Positions 10,074 through 18,707 of a DNA stretch of 64,000 nucleotides are shown piece by piece; the first letter of the stretch is position 1; every line of letters starts with the position of its first letter. Origin of the DNA: Geobacteraceae bacterium (GTDB taxonomy: Bacteria > Desulfobacterota > Desulfuromonadia > Geobacterales > Pseudopelobacteraceae); the NCBI GenBank assembly GCA_025355965.1, contig JANXYR010000082.1, forward strand, positions 62,001 through 126,000, read 5' to 3'. The notes below the pieces were generated by a model. It searched no databases, was not told where the DNA came from, and worked only from the letters and a program-made list of their open reading frames with translations. Position numbers and translations under genes: made by a program.

Positions 10074-11687
10074 ATGGCCACCATCAGATCAAAGATTATT
10101 GTCAACGTCATCATCATCCTGCTTGCCATCGTCGCCATCGTTTCTCTGAATTATGTCAATCTCCACAAGTTGAAGCGTCTTCAGGACGAAGCCGGTAACA
10201 ATTATACGGACGCGGTGCTGGCGGAAAACGCAGCCAATATAGGACCCCGCCTTTCCTCGATAATCGGCAATGCCGAGGTCAATCGCGAATTGGACCAAAC
10301 CGCCAAGGAGTTGACCAATGCCAAAGAAAAGGAAGGCAAGTTGCTAGATGAAGTGGGTAAGAGGGTGCAGACCAAAGAAGAGAAGGAGTGGTTTGCTGCC
10401 GCAAAGAAGGCGTACGAGGAAGAAATTGCTCTCTTCGAAGGAAAGCTGCTGCCACTGTTTAAGACTACGAACGGAATTACGGATGAGATAAAGCAATTGG
10501 ATAAGGAACTGGACAAGTCTAGTAATGTTATCAGCGAAAACATGGAGAAGCTGTCCGACTCCATGAAAAAAGACGCCAAGAAGTCTGACGATGAGTTTGA
10601 CTCGACCATTTCCAAGACCATAACCGAGGGCGTTATCATCGGGCTTCTCGCGATCCTGCTACAGGCCGGCCTTGCCACATGGCTGATGCGCACCATCATG
10701 AAGCCGGTCAATGCCCTGCGCACTATGCTTATGGACATATCTCAGGGCGAGGGTGATTTGACAAGACGGCTTGACGATACAACCAAAGACGAACTGGCCG
10801 AGATCAGTAAATATTTCAACTTGTTCATCGAGAAACTGCACGGTATTATCAGCAAGATATCCAGCACATCTACTCAGGTAGCGGCTGCTTCCAGCCAGCT
10901 CCAAGCTACCGCCGAACATATTGCCACCGGCGCCGAAGAAGTTGCCGCCCAGGCTGGAACGGTTGCTACAGCCGGTGAGGAAATGTCAGCCACATCAGGC
11001 GATATTGCCCAGAACTGTCAGATGGCCGCGGAAGGCGCGCAACGCGCTTCAAAAACTGCCAGCATCGGCGCAGAAGTGGTTGAAAGAACCGTTGCTGTCA
11101 TGGGACAGATTGCCGAGAAAGTGCAGGAATCAGCCAAGACGGTGGAGAGCCTGGGAGCCAGGAGCGACCAGATCGGCGCCATCATCGGCACTATTGAAGA
11201 TATCGCAGACCAGACCAACTTACTGGCGCTTAATGCTGCAATCGAAGCCGCCAGAGCCGGTGAGCAGGGACGCGGTTTTGCTGTTGTCGCCGATGAAGTC
11301 CGCGCCCTGGCCGAGCGCACCACCCGCGCCACCAAAGAGATTGGTGAGATGATAAAAGCTATCCAGAGAGAGACCAAGGGTGCCGTTATCGCTATGGAGC
11401 AGGGAGTTCAACAGGTCGAAACCGGTACAATTGAGGCGGGAAAATCAGGGCAGGCGCTTCAGGATATTCTGCAACAGATCAACGATGTCGCCATGCAGGT
11501 AAACCAGATCGCCACCGCAGCCGAAGAGCAAACCGCCACGACCAGCGAAATATCCAGCAACATGATGCAGATCACCGAGGTCGTTCAGCAGACTTCGCAA
11601 GGTGCACATGAATCAGCAACGGCAGCCACCCAGTTGAACGGCAATGCCGAGGAGTTGCAGCGGTTGGTACGGCAGTTTAAACTGTAA
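10074..11687 (+). CDS. Methyl-accepting chemotaxis protein
   Basis: A 537-residue chemoreceptor. N-terminal helix at about 8-28, a helical periplasmic four-helix-bundle-type domain rich in Lys and Glu (about 30-185), second transmembrane helix at about 187-210, HAMP (about 211-265), then the long cytoplasmic signalling hairpin with the highly conserved tip around [20 protein letters not shown] and RVxALAERT-type VRALAERT. No C-terminal CheR/CheB-binding pentapeptide is seen. Followed after 20 nt by cheW, so it likely works with a CheA encoded elsewhere. AAGGAG precedes the ATG. Confidence 0.93.
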   Translation: MATIRSKIIVNVIIILLAIVAIVSLNYVNLHKLKRLQDEAGNNYTDAVLAENAANIGPRLSSIIGNAEVNRELDQTAKELTNAKEKEGKLLDEVGKRVQTKEEKEWFAAAKKAYEEEIALFEGKLLPLFKTTNGITDEIKQLDKELDKSSNVISENMEKLSDSMKKDAKKSDDEFDSTISKTITEGVIIGLLAILLQAGLATWLMRTIMKPVNALRTMLMDISQGEGDLTRRLDDTTKDELAEISKYFNLFIEKLHGIISKISSTSTQVAAASSQLQATAEHIATGAEEVAAQAGTVATAGEEMSATSGDIAQNCQMAAEGAQRASKTASIGAEVVERTVAVMGQIAEKVQESAKTVESLGARSDQIGAIIGTIEDIADQTNLLALNAAIEAARAGEQGRGFAVVADEVRALAERTTRATKEIGEMIKAIQRETKGAVIAMEQGVQQVETGTIEAGKSGQALQDILQQINDVAMQVNQIATAAEEQTATTSEISSNMMQITEVVQQTSQGAHESATAATQLNGNAEELQRLVRQFKL

Positions 11688-11707
11688 GCACATAAAAGGA
11701 GACACCT

Positions 11708-12211
11708 ATGTCCACAAATGCGCTTGTAAAAACAGACGATGTTTCAAAAAACGATGAACTGATCCAACTGGTAAGCTTCATGCTGGCTGATGAAGAGTAT
11801 GGAGTCGAAGTCCTCAAGGTGCGCGAGATCATCCGCATGCCTACCATCACAAAGATGCCCAACGTACCACAACATGTAGAGGGTATCATCAACCTGCGCG
11901 GTAAGGTCATCCCTATCATCTCCATGCGCAAACGTTTCAACCTGATGGAGAGTGAAAACAACAGCCAGACCCGAATCATCATCATGGACGTAGTTGGCAG
12001 CCTGACCGGATTCATTGTCGATTCTGTCTCAGAAGTCATCCGCATACACGGCAGTGAAATCCAGCCGCCGCCGTCTATGGTACTCTCCAGCGGCGTTAAC
12101 CAGGAGTTTATCACCGGCGTTTATAACCATGCCGAACGATTGCTGATCATTATGGATATTGACCGGATGTTTTCGGAAGATGAACGGGAAAGTTTTGGGG
12201 AGATTGGATAG
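11708..12211 (+). CDS. cheW: Chemotaxis adaptor CheW
   Basis: A 167-residue CheW-like protein: LVSFMLADEEYGVEVLKVREI at the start of the fold, NLRGKVIPIISMRKRF in the middle, and IMDIDRMF at the end. It would bridge the adjacent receptor to CheA. AAAAGGAG precedes the ATG. A clear intrinsic terminator follows, closing the receptor-cheW unit. Confidence 0.92.
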   Translation: MSTNALVKTDDVSKNDELIQLVSFMLADEEYGVEVLKVREIIRMPTITKMPNVPQHVEGIINLRGKVIPIISMRKRFNLMESENNSQTRIIIMDVVGSLTGFIVDSVSEVIRIHGSEIQPPPSMVLSSGVNQEFITGVYNHAERLLIIMDIDRMFSEDERESFGEIG

Positions 12212-12270
12212 GATTACCAATATAAGGCCATCATCTAACCCTGATGAACAGGATTTCCAACTTACTAAAG

Positions 12271-12305
12271 GACCGGTACCAGCACAAGGCACCGGTCTTT
12301 TTTTG
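12271..12305 (+). terminator. Intrinsic terminator after cheW
   Basis: GACCGGTACC (12271-12280) pairs with GGCACCGGTC (12288-12297), one mismatch, followed by TTTTTTTG. The rest of the 12212-12505 gap shows no convincing gene; a 69-codon open frame there overlaps this terminator and has no family features. Confidence 0.85.
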
Positions 12306-12505
12306 TTTTAAATTACCCCGTATGTCTTTTGCGGACAAACTTGCATTACCTCCTAACTACGCTAGACTTATTTCTATTCGAAAACCATCCAAACTCTTTG
12401 TCGGGAAAAAACTGCATATGATAGAGCTGAAGAGGTCGATCAGAGCGCTCTAAAAACACGACTAAAAAGCCGTAAAAAAGGTCTGCTTAAGGCTGGAGGG
12501 TAGCA

Positions 12506-13132
12506 ATGGGAATTGCCAAAAACAAGATTCTGCCTGTAGAGACACAAAAAAACACAGCGCCGCGCAGCCAGGCGGAAGAGCAGTTGCGCACGAAAATAGC
12601 GGGATTGAATCCACCTCGTACCAAGGAGGAGACTCAGCGACTTGTCCATGAGCTTGAGGTCCGCCAGATCGAACTGGAGATGCAAAACGAAGAGCTGTCG
12701 AGGGCAAACAAGGAATTAGACGAACACAAGCGGACAGAAGAGGCACTGTGGGAGAGTGATAGCCAGCCTCACTCGATGATGGAGGCCGTTTTCGACAGGG
12801 ACGTTTTTGTACGGCGAAATCTGGGTGATCTTGTTCTGTCGCGTAATGTGGCTACCATATTTATTGACAGTGTCCCGGAATATATCAAATCAATACGCAA
12901 TGCAGTAGCAGCAAAAGATGCCGTAGCCCTCCGTCATGCAGCACATAAACTGAAAGGGTCGGCAGCTAATCTTGCACTGCCGCAATTGTCCGAAATAGCC
13001 CGAATGATCGAATCAGCCGCCGAGGCGGGTGATCTTGAAAAGGGCAGAGATCTGTTGCAGGAGTTGGAGTTACAATTTGGGCAGGCCGAAGATGCGCTCA
13101 GAGAAGCACTGATCACACCACAAAGGAGATGA
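12506..13132 (+). CDS. Orphan HPt-domain protein with coiled-coil N-terminus
   Basis: A 208-residue protein. Residues 30-80 are a helical stretch (RLVHELEVRQIELEMQNEEL) identical in type to the segment that precedes PAS domains in large Geobacter kinases. Residues about 95-200 form a histidine phosphotransfer domain with acceptor His in LRHAAHKLKGSAANLAL. The order is that of the two ends of a hybrid kinase with everything between them missing, which suggests origin by internal deletion, though the frame is intact and GGAGG precedes the ATG. It could shuttle phosphate between the window's kinases and regulators. Confidence 0.82.
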   Translation: MGIAKNKILPVETQKNTAPRSQAEEQLRTKIAGLNPPRTKEETQRLVHELEVRQIELEMQNEELSRANKELDEHKRTEEALWESDSQPHSMMEAVFDRDVFVRRNLGDLVLSRNVATIFIDSVPEYIKSIRNAVAAKDAVALRHAAHKLKGSAANLALPQLSEIARMIESAAEAGDLEKGRDLLQELELQFGQAEDALREALITPQRR

Positions 13133-13219
13133 CAGAAAGGATGAAAAAGCCCGTTGACCGCTCCCGGTAGTTATTTATACTTTTAATCGCCTGGAGTAGA
13201 TAGGCTATAATCTTGATGT

Positions 13220-13894
13220 TTATGGCTCCACTTTAAATATATATCCCTTGCCTCTTACCGTTTCGAAAAACTTATGAGAGAAATCGCTGTCTACTTTCTT
13301 TCGCAGGTAATTGATATATACGTCGATTATGTTTGAAAAAGTTCCTACTTCTTCGTCCCAGCAATTCGCGGCGATTTCGTGCCGCGACAGTAGCTTTCCG
13401 GCGTTCTTCACAAAGTAAATTAAAACCTGATACTCTTTCGTCGTAAAAACAATCTCAGTATCAGCTCTCCAAACTCTATGATTGACTGGATCGATCAGTA
13501 GGTCCGCAACACGGATACTTGCGCCTTTGTTTTGCTTATTATGTCTTGATATTACTCTTATTCTTGCTTGTAGCTCAGGTAGATCTACTGGTTTTGCAAG
13601 ATAAGCATCTGCGCCAGCATTGAGTCCAGCGACTATATCTGAGATCTCGTAATTAGCCGAGACTATAAAAACAGGGGCCTGGTTACCGGCGTTGCGGAGT
13701 TCCAATACAACTTCTAACCCGTTTTTCTCTGGTAATTTCTGGTCAATAATAATTAGATCATATAAACCGGTAATTGTTTGGGTAAGGGCGTCAATACCGT
13801 TGTTGCATTGAGTTGCTGTGTATCCGTTAGACTCTATTGACCGTTTGATAGAGTTGGAAAGTTTCTTTTCTCCGACTGCGATAAGTATGTTCAA
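13220..13894 (-). CDS. OmpR/PhoB-family response regulator
   Basis: A 224-residue regulator: receiver at about 1-115 (LIIIDQKLPEKNG with the phospho-acceptor; ANYEISD) and a winged-helix DNA-binding domain at about 128-222 ending in DVYINYLRKKVD and ETVRGKGYIFKVEP. I chose a TTG start at 13892-13894 because AAAGGAG sits 7 nt upstream and the receiver begins there (NILIAVGEKK); the longer frame from 13984 adds 30 residues without family support. No kinase lies next to it. A palindrome upstream (13944-13963) may be its own operator. Confidence 0.85.
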   Translation of the reverse strand: MNILIAVGEKKLSNSIKRSIESNGYTATQCNNGIDALTQTITGLYDLIIIDQKLPEKNGLEVVLELRNAGNQAPVFIVSANYEISDIVAGLNAGADAYLAKPVDLPELQARIRVISRHNKQNKGASIRVADLLIDPVNHRVWRADTEIVFTTKEYQVLIYFVKNAGKLLSRHEIAANCWDEEVGTFSNIIDVYINYLRKKVDSDFSHKFFETVRGKGYIFKVEP

Positions 13895-13943
13895 TTTGGG
13901 CTCCTTTTTGTTTTGAGCTGTTGGATTTATATCCCCCTTGTTG

Positions 13944-13963
13944 GTAGTATGAAAACATACTAC
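13944..13963. promoter_or_regulatory. Palindromic operator candidate upstream of OmpR-type regulator
   Basis: GTAGTATG-AAAA-CATACTAC, a perfect 8-bp inverted repeat 50-70 bp before the TTG start. On the - strand it overlaps a possible TAGTAT -10 that is 16 nt from TTGTAC. Autoregulation is inferred. Confidence 0.5.
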
Positions 13964-14010
13964 ACGAATAGGGAATTTGTACAATAAGAAGAACCAACTG
14001 GAGTGTCGAT

Positions 14011-14130
14011 TTATGCGTAAGATAACTGGTACTTCACCAGTTCAACCAGGTTTTTCAGTTTGAGCTTTGTCAGGATACGCGTCTTGTAGGTACTGACGGT
14101 TTTTACGTTGATCGCCAGAACACCGGTTCG
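14011..14130 (-). pseudogene. Remnant of a NarL/LuxR-type response regulator (C-terminal end)
   Basis: On the - strand a frame reads VKTVSTYKTRILTKLKLKN followed by LVELVKYQLSYA and a TAA stop at 14011-14013. This is the recognition helix and C-terminus of a LuxR-family helix-turn-helix. Upstream the similarity ends near 14120-14130 with no start codon or receiver domain, so the 5' four fifths of the gene has been lost. It sits directly before the corrinoid operon on the opposite strand, marking a recombination junction. Confidence 0.75.
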
Positions 14131-14164
14131 CCGGGAGAGTGACGACAAACTTCGAGTAGTGCCC

Positions 14165-14192
14165 TTGACATCCAATAAATGAACGTTATCAT
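14165..14192 (+). promoter_or_regulatory. Sigma70-type promoter of the corrinoid/signalling operon
   Basis: Consensus TTGACA (14165-14170), 16-nt spacer, TATCAT (14187-14192), about 30 bp before the ATG at 14223. Confidence 0.65.
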
Positions 14193-14222
14193 TTTGCTAA
14201 ACTGGCGCCGACAGGGGGACAC

Positions 14223-14888
14223 ATGCTTGAACAGGTCATGAACCAGTATAACGAAGCAATCATGGATACAGATCGGGACAGAGCGCTGCATGTTGTGCGC
14301 GACGCCTTGGGTCTGGAGATTTCTCCGGAAGAGGTGGTGTTCAAAATTGTCGTGCCGGCCATCGAACTGATGATGAAATCGATCAGCGAAAACCAGGGGG
14401 TCAGTCTGGCCCAGCACTTCATGGCCGCCCAGATCGCCTCTGAAGTGGTCGATGAGATGGTGCCCCAATTTAAAAAAGCTCCCGAAATTGTCGGCAAGGT
14501 TGTCATCGGCACTTCCCGGGGGGATTTCCACGGCCTCGGCAAAAGAATCGTCAGTGGTTGCTTGAAAGCCATGATGATCGAAGTGACCGATCTCGGCCTC
14601 AATGTCGCGCCGGAGCGATTTGTAGATGAGGCGCTTGCACAGGATGCTCAGGTCATCGCCATTTCGTCCATGATGGTTCACACGGCAAAAGGGGAGAATG
14701 GCTGCCTCCGGGTTAGGCAACTCCTTAAGGAACAGGAACTTGAGAAGCGAATCCGGATCGCTGTGGGGGGGGCGCCGTACCGCTTCGACCCGGAATTGTA
14801 CAAGAGTGTGGGGGCCGATGCCTGGGCCGAGAACGGCATTACAGCGGGCAGGGTTATCACCGATCTGATCCGGGAGGTGCGCAAATGA
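14223..14888 (+). CDS. Corrinoid (B12-binding) methyltransferase-type protein
   Basis: A 221-residue protein with the two-part architecture of MtaC/MtbC/MttC corrinoid proteins: a helical cap at about 1-88 and a Rossmann-like B12-binding domain at about 90-215. The cobalt-ligand motif DxHxxG is present as DFHGLGKRIV (family norm DxHDIGKNIV), with the later conserved SSMM and GGAP segments that contact the nucleotide tail. It would carry a methyl group on cobalt between a substrate-specific methyltransferase and an acceptor. First gene of a long operon; the URO-D gene overlaps by ATGA. No substrate-specific partner (MtaB, MtbB, MttB) is in the window. Confidence 0.9.
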   Translation: MLEQVMNQYNEAIMDTDRDRALHVVRDALGLEISPEEVVFKIVVPAIELMMKSISENQGVSLAQHFMAAQIASEVVDEMVPQFKKAPEIVGKVVIGTSRGDFHGLGKRIVSGCLKAMMIEVTDLGLNVAPERFVDEALAQDAQVIAISSMMVHTAKGENGCLRVRQLLKEQELEKRIRIAVGGAPYRFDPELYKSVGADAWAENGITAGRVITDLIREVRK

Positions 14889-15922
14889 TGACGGGCATGG
14901 AACGACTCAGCGCTGCAATCAACGGCACACCGGCCGACCGGATCCCGGTTTTCTGTAACCTGCTGGACCAGGGGGCAAAGGAGTTGGGGCTCTCCATTGA
15001 GGAGTATTACAAAAGCGGCGAGAATGTTGCTGAGGCGCAACTGAAAATGCGGGCTAAATACGGCTACGATTGCCTCTGGAGCCTCTTCTACGTCGGCAAG
15101 GAGGCCGAACTGCTTGGGTGCAGCAAGATGATCTATGCCAAGGACGGCCCCCCCAATGTAGGTGAGATGATCATCAAGAAATACGACGATATCGCCAAGC
15201 TGCAGGTTCCTGACGATATAACCTCACATCCGGCTTTTGCAGAAGAGCTGAAGTGCCTCCGGATCCTAAAAGCCGAAGCGGGGGGGAAGTACCCTATCTG
15301 CGCCTACCTGACCGCCTCAATGACCATGCCGGCCCTCCTGATGGGGATAGAAAAATGGATGCAGATGCTCATGATGGGACCGAACGACCTGCGTGACGAA
15401 CTGCTAGCAAAATGCTCGGACTTTTTTCAGAAACAGATCGCCGCCTACCGCGCTGCCGGCGCCGATGTCCTCGTGTATTCCAATCCATTCGGCTCGACCG
15501 ACTTCATCCCGCGCAAATTTTTTAACGAGCTTTCACTCCCCTGGATGGAACGCGATCTCAGTCCGGGCGGGACAAATGGGATAGTTTATTATTGCGGCAG
15601 CGCCCGCTTCAACAATGTTATAGAAGCGGTCATCAACCGCCTGGGGATCGGAGTATTCTACCTGAGCCCTATGGACGATATCGCCGAGGGGAAGCGGCTG
15701 GTTGCCGGGCGGGGACTGACCTGCGGCGTTATCAACGACATCATGCTCCTCGAATGGTCGAAAGAGCAGATCAGGTCCGAAGTCAAGCGGATGATCGAAG
15801 CCGGTAAACCAGGGGGCAAATTCCTGTTCGGCACACTGGTCATGCCGTATAACATCCCTGAAGAGAACATCCGGACAATGCTGGAAGCGGCTTACGAATA
15901 CGGGAGATTTGATACGCCATGA
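14885..15922 (+). CDS. URO-D family (MtaA/MtbA-like) cobamide methyltransferase
   Basis: A 345-residue TIM-barrel protein of the uroporphyrinogen decarboxylase superfamily, in the branch that moves methyl groups from corrinoid proteins to thiols such as coenzyme M. It starts MERLSAAINGTPADRIPVF, typical of the branch. The zinc-site motif, usually HxCG, reads YYCGSA at about residues 238-243, so the His ligand appears replaced by Tyr. Coupled by ATGA overlaps to the corrinoid gene before and the DUF1638 gene after. It may be a methyltransferase with an altered metal site or a non-catalytic sensor; haem synthesis is unlikely given the context. Confidence 0.85.
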   Translation: MMTGMERLSAAINGTPADRIPVFCNLLDQGAKELGLSIEEYYKSGENVAEAQLKMRAKYGYDCLWSLFYVGKEAELLGCSKMIYAKDGPPNVGEMIIKKYDDIAKLQVPDDITSHPAFAEELKCLRILKAEAGGKYPICAYLTASMTMPALLMGIEKWMQMLMMGPNDLRDELLAKCSDFFQKQIAAYRAAGADVLVYSNPFGSTDFIPRKFFNELSLPWMERDLSPGGTNGIVYYCGSARFNNVIEAVINRLGIGVFYLSPMDDIAEGKRLVAGRGLTCGVINDIMLLEWSKEQIRSEVKRMIEAGKPGGKFLFGTLVMPYNIPEENIRTMLEAAYEYGRFDTP

Positions 15923-16509
15923 CAATGTCCCCTCCCCTGCTCCTCCTGGGGTGCGGCATTCTGCAGAAGGAGATCCGTTTTCTGATGAAGAAAAACGGCT
16001 GGCCGCTTGAGACGCACTTTCTCGACTCGGCGCTGCACATCGATTTCGACAAACTCTCCCTGGCGCTGACTACTGCACTTGACCGCCATGAGGAGCGAGA
16101 GATCATCGTTTTCTATGGCGCCTGCCATCCGCAGATGGATAAAATTCTCGATTCTGCAGGAACGTTCCGTACCGAGGGGCAGAACTGTGTGGAGATGCTT
16201 CTGGGACCTGAACAATTCACCGCTGAACTGGAACAGGGCGCTTTTTTTCTCCTTGAAGAGTGGGCGCACCGCTGGGAGCGGATCGTGACCACCACCATGG
16301 GAACAAAACGGGAGGTCATACGGGAGATGTATCAGGGGGACAGGAACTATCTACTCTGCATCACAACCCCCTGTTCCGGCGATTTCAGGGCCAAGGCAGA
16401 GGAGGCTGGCAGGCTGGTGGGACTGCCGCTCCGCTGGATGGACGTTTCCCTGGATCATCTGGAGTCGGTTATTTCTGCAGTACTAGCGCGTAAACGGGGT
16501 GAGGTCTAA
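15919..16509 (+). CDS. DUF1638 protein
   Basis: A 196-residue protein of the DUF1638 family (PF07796), recognisable from LLGCGILQKEI at the N-terminus, the middle YGACHPQMD and LLLGPEQF-type LLGPEQF, and CITTPCSGDF near the C-terminus. Several conserved Cys and His residues (GCG, ACH, TPCSGDF) could bind metal. The family has no proven function but is often encoded beside corrinoid proteins and their methyltransferases, as here, where start and stop overlap both neighbours (ATGA; TAATG). Confidence 0.85.
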   Translation: MTMSPPLLLLGCGILQKEIRFLMKKNGWPLETHFLDSALHIDFDKLSLALTTALDRHEEREIIVFYGACHPQMDKILDSAGTFRTEGQNCVEMLLGPEQFTAELEQGAFFLLEEWAHRWERIVTTTMGTKREVIREMYQGDRNYLLCITTPCSGDFRAKAEEAGRLVGLPLRWMDVSLDHLESVISAVLARKRGEV

Positions 16510-18560
16510 TGTCAGAGACTGTAACCATACTCTCGGGCGAATTTGCCTATTTGGAAGAGCGCTCCAAAAAACTGGCCCGGGACAAGTCGTACCTCCAATT
16601 GGTCATCCGCCTGATGAACAAGGTTAGCGCCGCCTCGGGGCTGGAGGATACAGTTAGCTGCATACTGCACAACATCCTCGATGTGGTGGGGGGCACCAAT
16701 ATCATGCTCTACTACTGGGTCGACAACACTATTTTCTCTGCTGATGTCTACTGCAATAAGATGCAGCTCGACGCCATTGACGACATCCAGGTACAAAAGG
16801 CTCTCACAACTCGCAAGCCCATCGAGATTGAACACGACTTCAGCGACACTCAGATGACAACCCCGGAGTTCACCAGCGCCTACACCTGGGTCTATCCGCT
16901 CTTGGTGGGCCATGACCTCGTCGGAGTCCTCAAGATGGAGAGCCTCCATATCGGCATGCGTGAGTTGTCCGAACATCTGCCGACCTTTTTTAATTACACC
17001 GCCCTGGTACTGAAGAACGAGATCCTTGGGTACACCAGACTTAAGCAGGCCTATGATCAATTGAGCGAGATGAACGAAGAACTGAAGATGGAGATCAAGG
17101 AACGGGAGCGTGCCGAAGAAGAGCTTGTTCTCGCCAAGCAGGATTGGGAGCGGACCTTTGATGCCGTCCCTGATCTAATCGCGCTGATCGATACAAACCA
17201 CCGCATTCTTCGGATGAACCGGGCAATGTCGGAGCGATTAGAGTGTCCGCCCGGGCAGGTGCCGGACTGTCACTGTTATGAGGCCATACATGGCTTGTAT
17301 GAGCCCATCAATGGATGCCCGCATGCAAGAATGTTGATCAGCGGGAAAGAGGAACATTCGGAAGTCGTGGAGCCGCGACTGGGCGGCACTTTCGATGTCT
17401 GCACGATCCCACTGCAAAACAACACCGGACAGATTGTCGGCAGTGTCCATGTCGCTCACGACATAACCGCACGCAAAAGCGCCGAAGAAGAACTCCGCAA
17501 GAGCAGGGACGAGCTGGAAGCGCGAGTAGTGGCGCGGACTGTGGAGTTGCAAAACGCCAACGAGCAGTTGCAGCATGAACTTACCGAGCGGAAACAATCG
17601 CAGGAGGCGTTGTGCAGATACTCCGAAGAGATTCACGACCTTTATAACCACGCCCCGTGCGGCTACCACTCCTTGGACAGGGACGGTGTCTACATCCGGA
17701 TTAATGACACCGAACTGCAATGGCTGGGTTACAGTCGTGAAGAAATGATCGGGAAAATGAAGTTTTCCGACCTCATTACAGAAAGTAGCTTACAACAGAC
17801 CTTTCGGAACACTTTTCCCCAGCTCAAGAAGCGGGGATGGATAAGAGACTTGGAGTTCGAGATGGTGCGCAAAGACGGCACAATCCTCCCCGTGCTCTTG
17901 AACGCTACCGCCGCCACCGATAAAGACGGCAATTTTCTGATGAGCCGCTCGACCATCTACGACATCACCGAACGAAAAAAAGAGGAAGAGAGACTAATTC
18001 TGGCAAAAGCGGCCAGCCCCCTCACAGGACTGCCGGGAAACGTAAGCGTCCAGCTTGTAATCAACAAGATGCTCTCCACGGGCACCCCCTTTGAGATCGC
18101 CTATATAGACATCGACAACTTCAAGCCGTACAACGACTTTTACGGATTTGAGAAGGGAGACCTGGTCATCAAGAGCTTGGCCGAGATCATTGTTTCGGTG
18201 GTCAACCGTTCGGATGCCAAGGAATCAAGCTTTTGCGGGCATATCGGCGGAGACGACTTTATCCTGATCACCCCTCCCTATAGAGCCGAGCAGATGGCTT
18301 CCGAAATCATTCGGGGGTTCGAGTCTCATCTGGAGCTTTTTCATGGCGAGTGCGACTTTCAGGCGGGCTGTTATACCGCCGTAAACCGCAAGGGAGCAGA
18401 AGAAGCTTTCAGGCTTCTTTCTCTCTCTTTCGGCATCCTGAACACGCTGCTGACACAAGTCGACTCTTATGCGCAACTGGCATCAATCGCCACCGAGGTT
18501 AAAAAGTCAGCCAAGAGAATACCGGGCTCTTCCATCATCATCAACAAAAGATCACAGTAG
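16509..18560 (+). CDS. GAF-PAS-PAS-GGDEF sensor protein
   Basis: A 683-residue cytoplasmic protein (no signal or membrane helix). Residues 1-190 form a GAF-type sensor almost repeated in the next gene; two PAS domains follow at about 210-330 (with several Cys/His: CPPGQVPDCHCYEAIHG, CPHAR) and about 375-495, then a GGDEF domain at about 505-675 with DNFKPYNDFYGFEKGD and active-site motif GGDDF. Likely a diguanylate cyclase. The Cys-rich first PAS could hold a cofactor. The ATG shares a base with the DUF1638 stop, tying this sensor to the corrinoid genes. Confidence 0.87.
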   Translation: MSETVTILSGEFAYLEERSKKLARDKSYLQLVIRLMNKVSAASGLEDTVSCILHNILDVVGGTNIMLYYWVDNTIFSADVYCNKMQLDAIDDIQVQKALTTRKPIEIEHDFSDTQMTTPEFTSAYTWVYPLLVGHDLVGVLKMESLHIGMRELSEHLPTFFNYTALVLKNEILGYTRLKQAYDQLSEMNEELKMEIKERERAEEELVLAKQDWERTFDAVPDLIALIDTNHRILRMNRAMSERLECPPGQVPDCHCYEAIHGLYEPINGCPHARMLISGKEEHSEVVEPRLGGTFDVCTIPLQNNTGQIVGSVHVAHDITARKSAEEELRKSRDELEARVVARTVELQNANEQLQHELTERKQSQEALCRYSEEIHDLYNHAPCGYHSLDRDGVYIRINDTELQWLGYSREEMIGKMKFSDLITESSLQQTFRNTFPQLKKRGWIRDLEFEMVRKDGTILPVLLNATAATDKDGNFLMSRSTIYDITERKKEEERLILAKAASPLTGLPGNVSVQLVINKMLSTGTPFEIAYIDIDNFKPYNDFYGFEKGDLVIKSLAEIIVSVVNRSDAKESSFCGHIGGDDFILITPPYRAEQMASEIIRGFESHLELFHGECDFQAGCYTAVNRKGAEEAFRLLSLSFGILNTLLTQVDSYAQLASIATEVKKSAKRIPGSSIIINKRSQ

Positions 18561-18707
18561 GCAGAAAACGCGAGTATCCTCATCTCCGAGATGACAACCA
18601 TAGACACTGAAGCACAAGGCAACCATGACCAAGAAGTATTGGCGGCTGCCAAGCGATGATAACATCAGCAACTGCCTAGAGAAATAATGTAGGGAGAAAG
18701 AGACCAC

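Noticed and set aside
12244-12453. 69-codon ORF after cheW
   Set aside because: It overlaps the intrinsic terminator, lacks a ribosome site and matches nothing recognisable.
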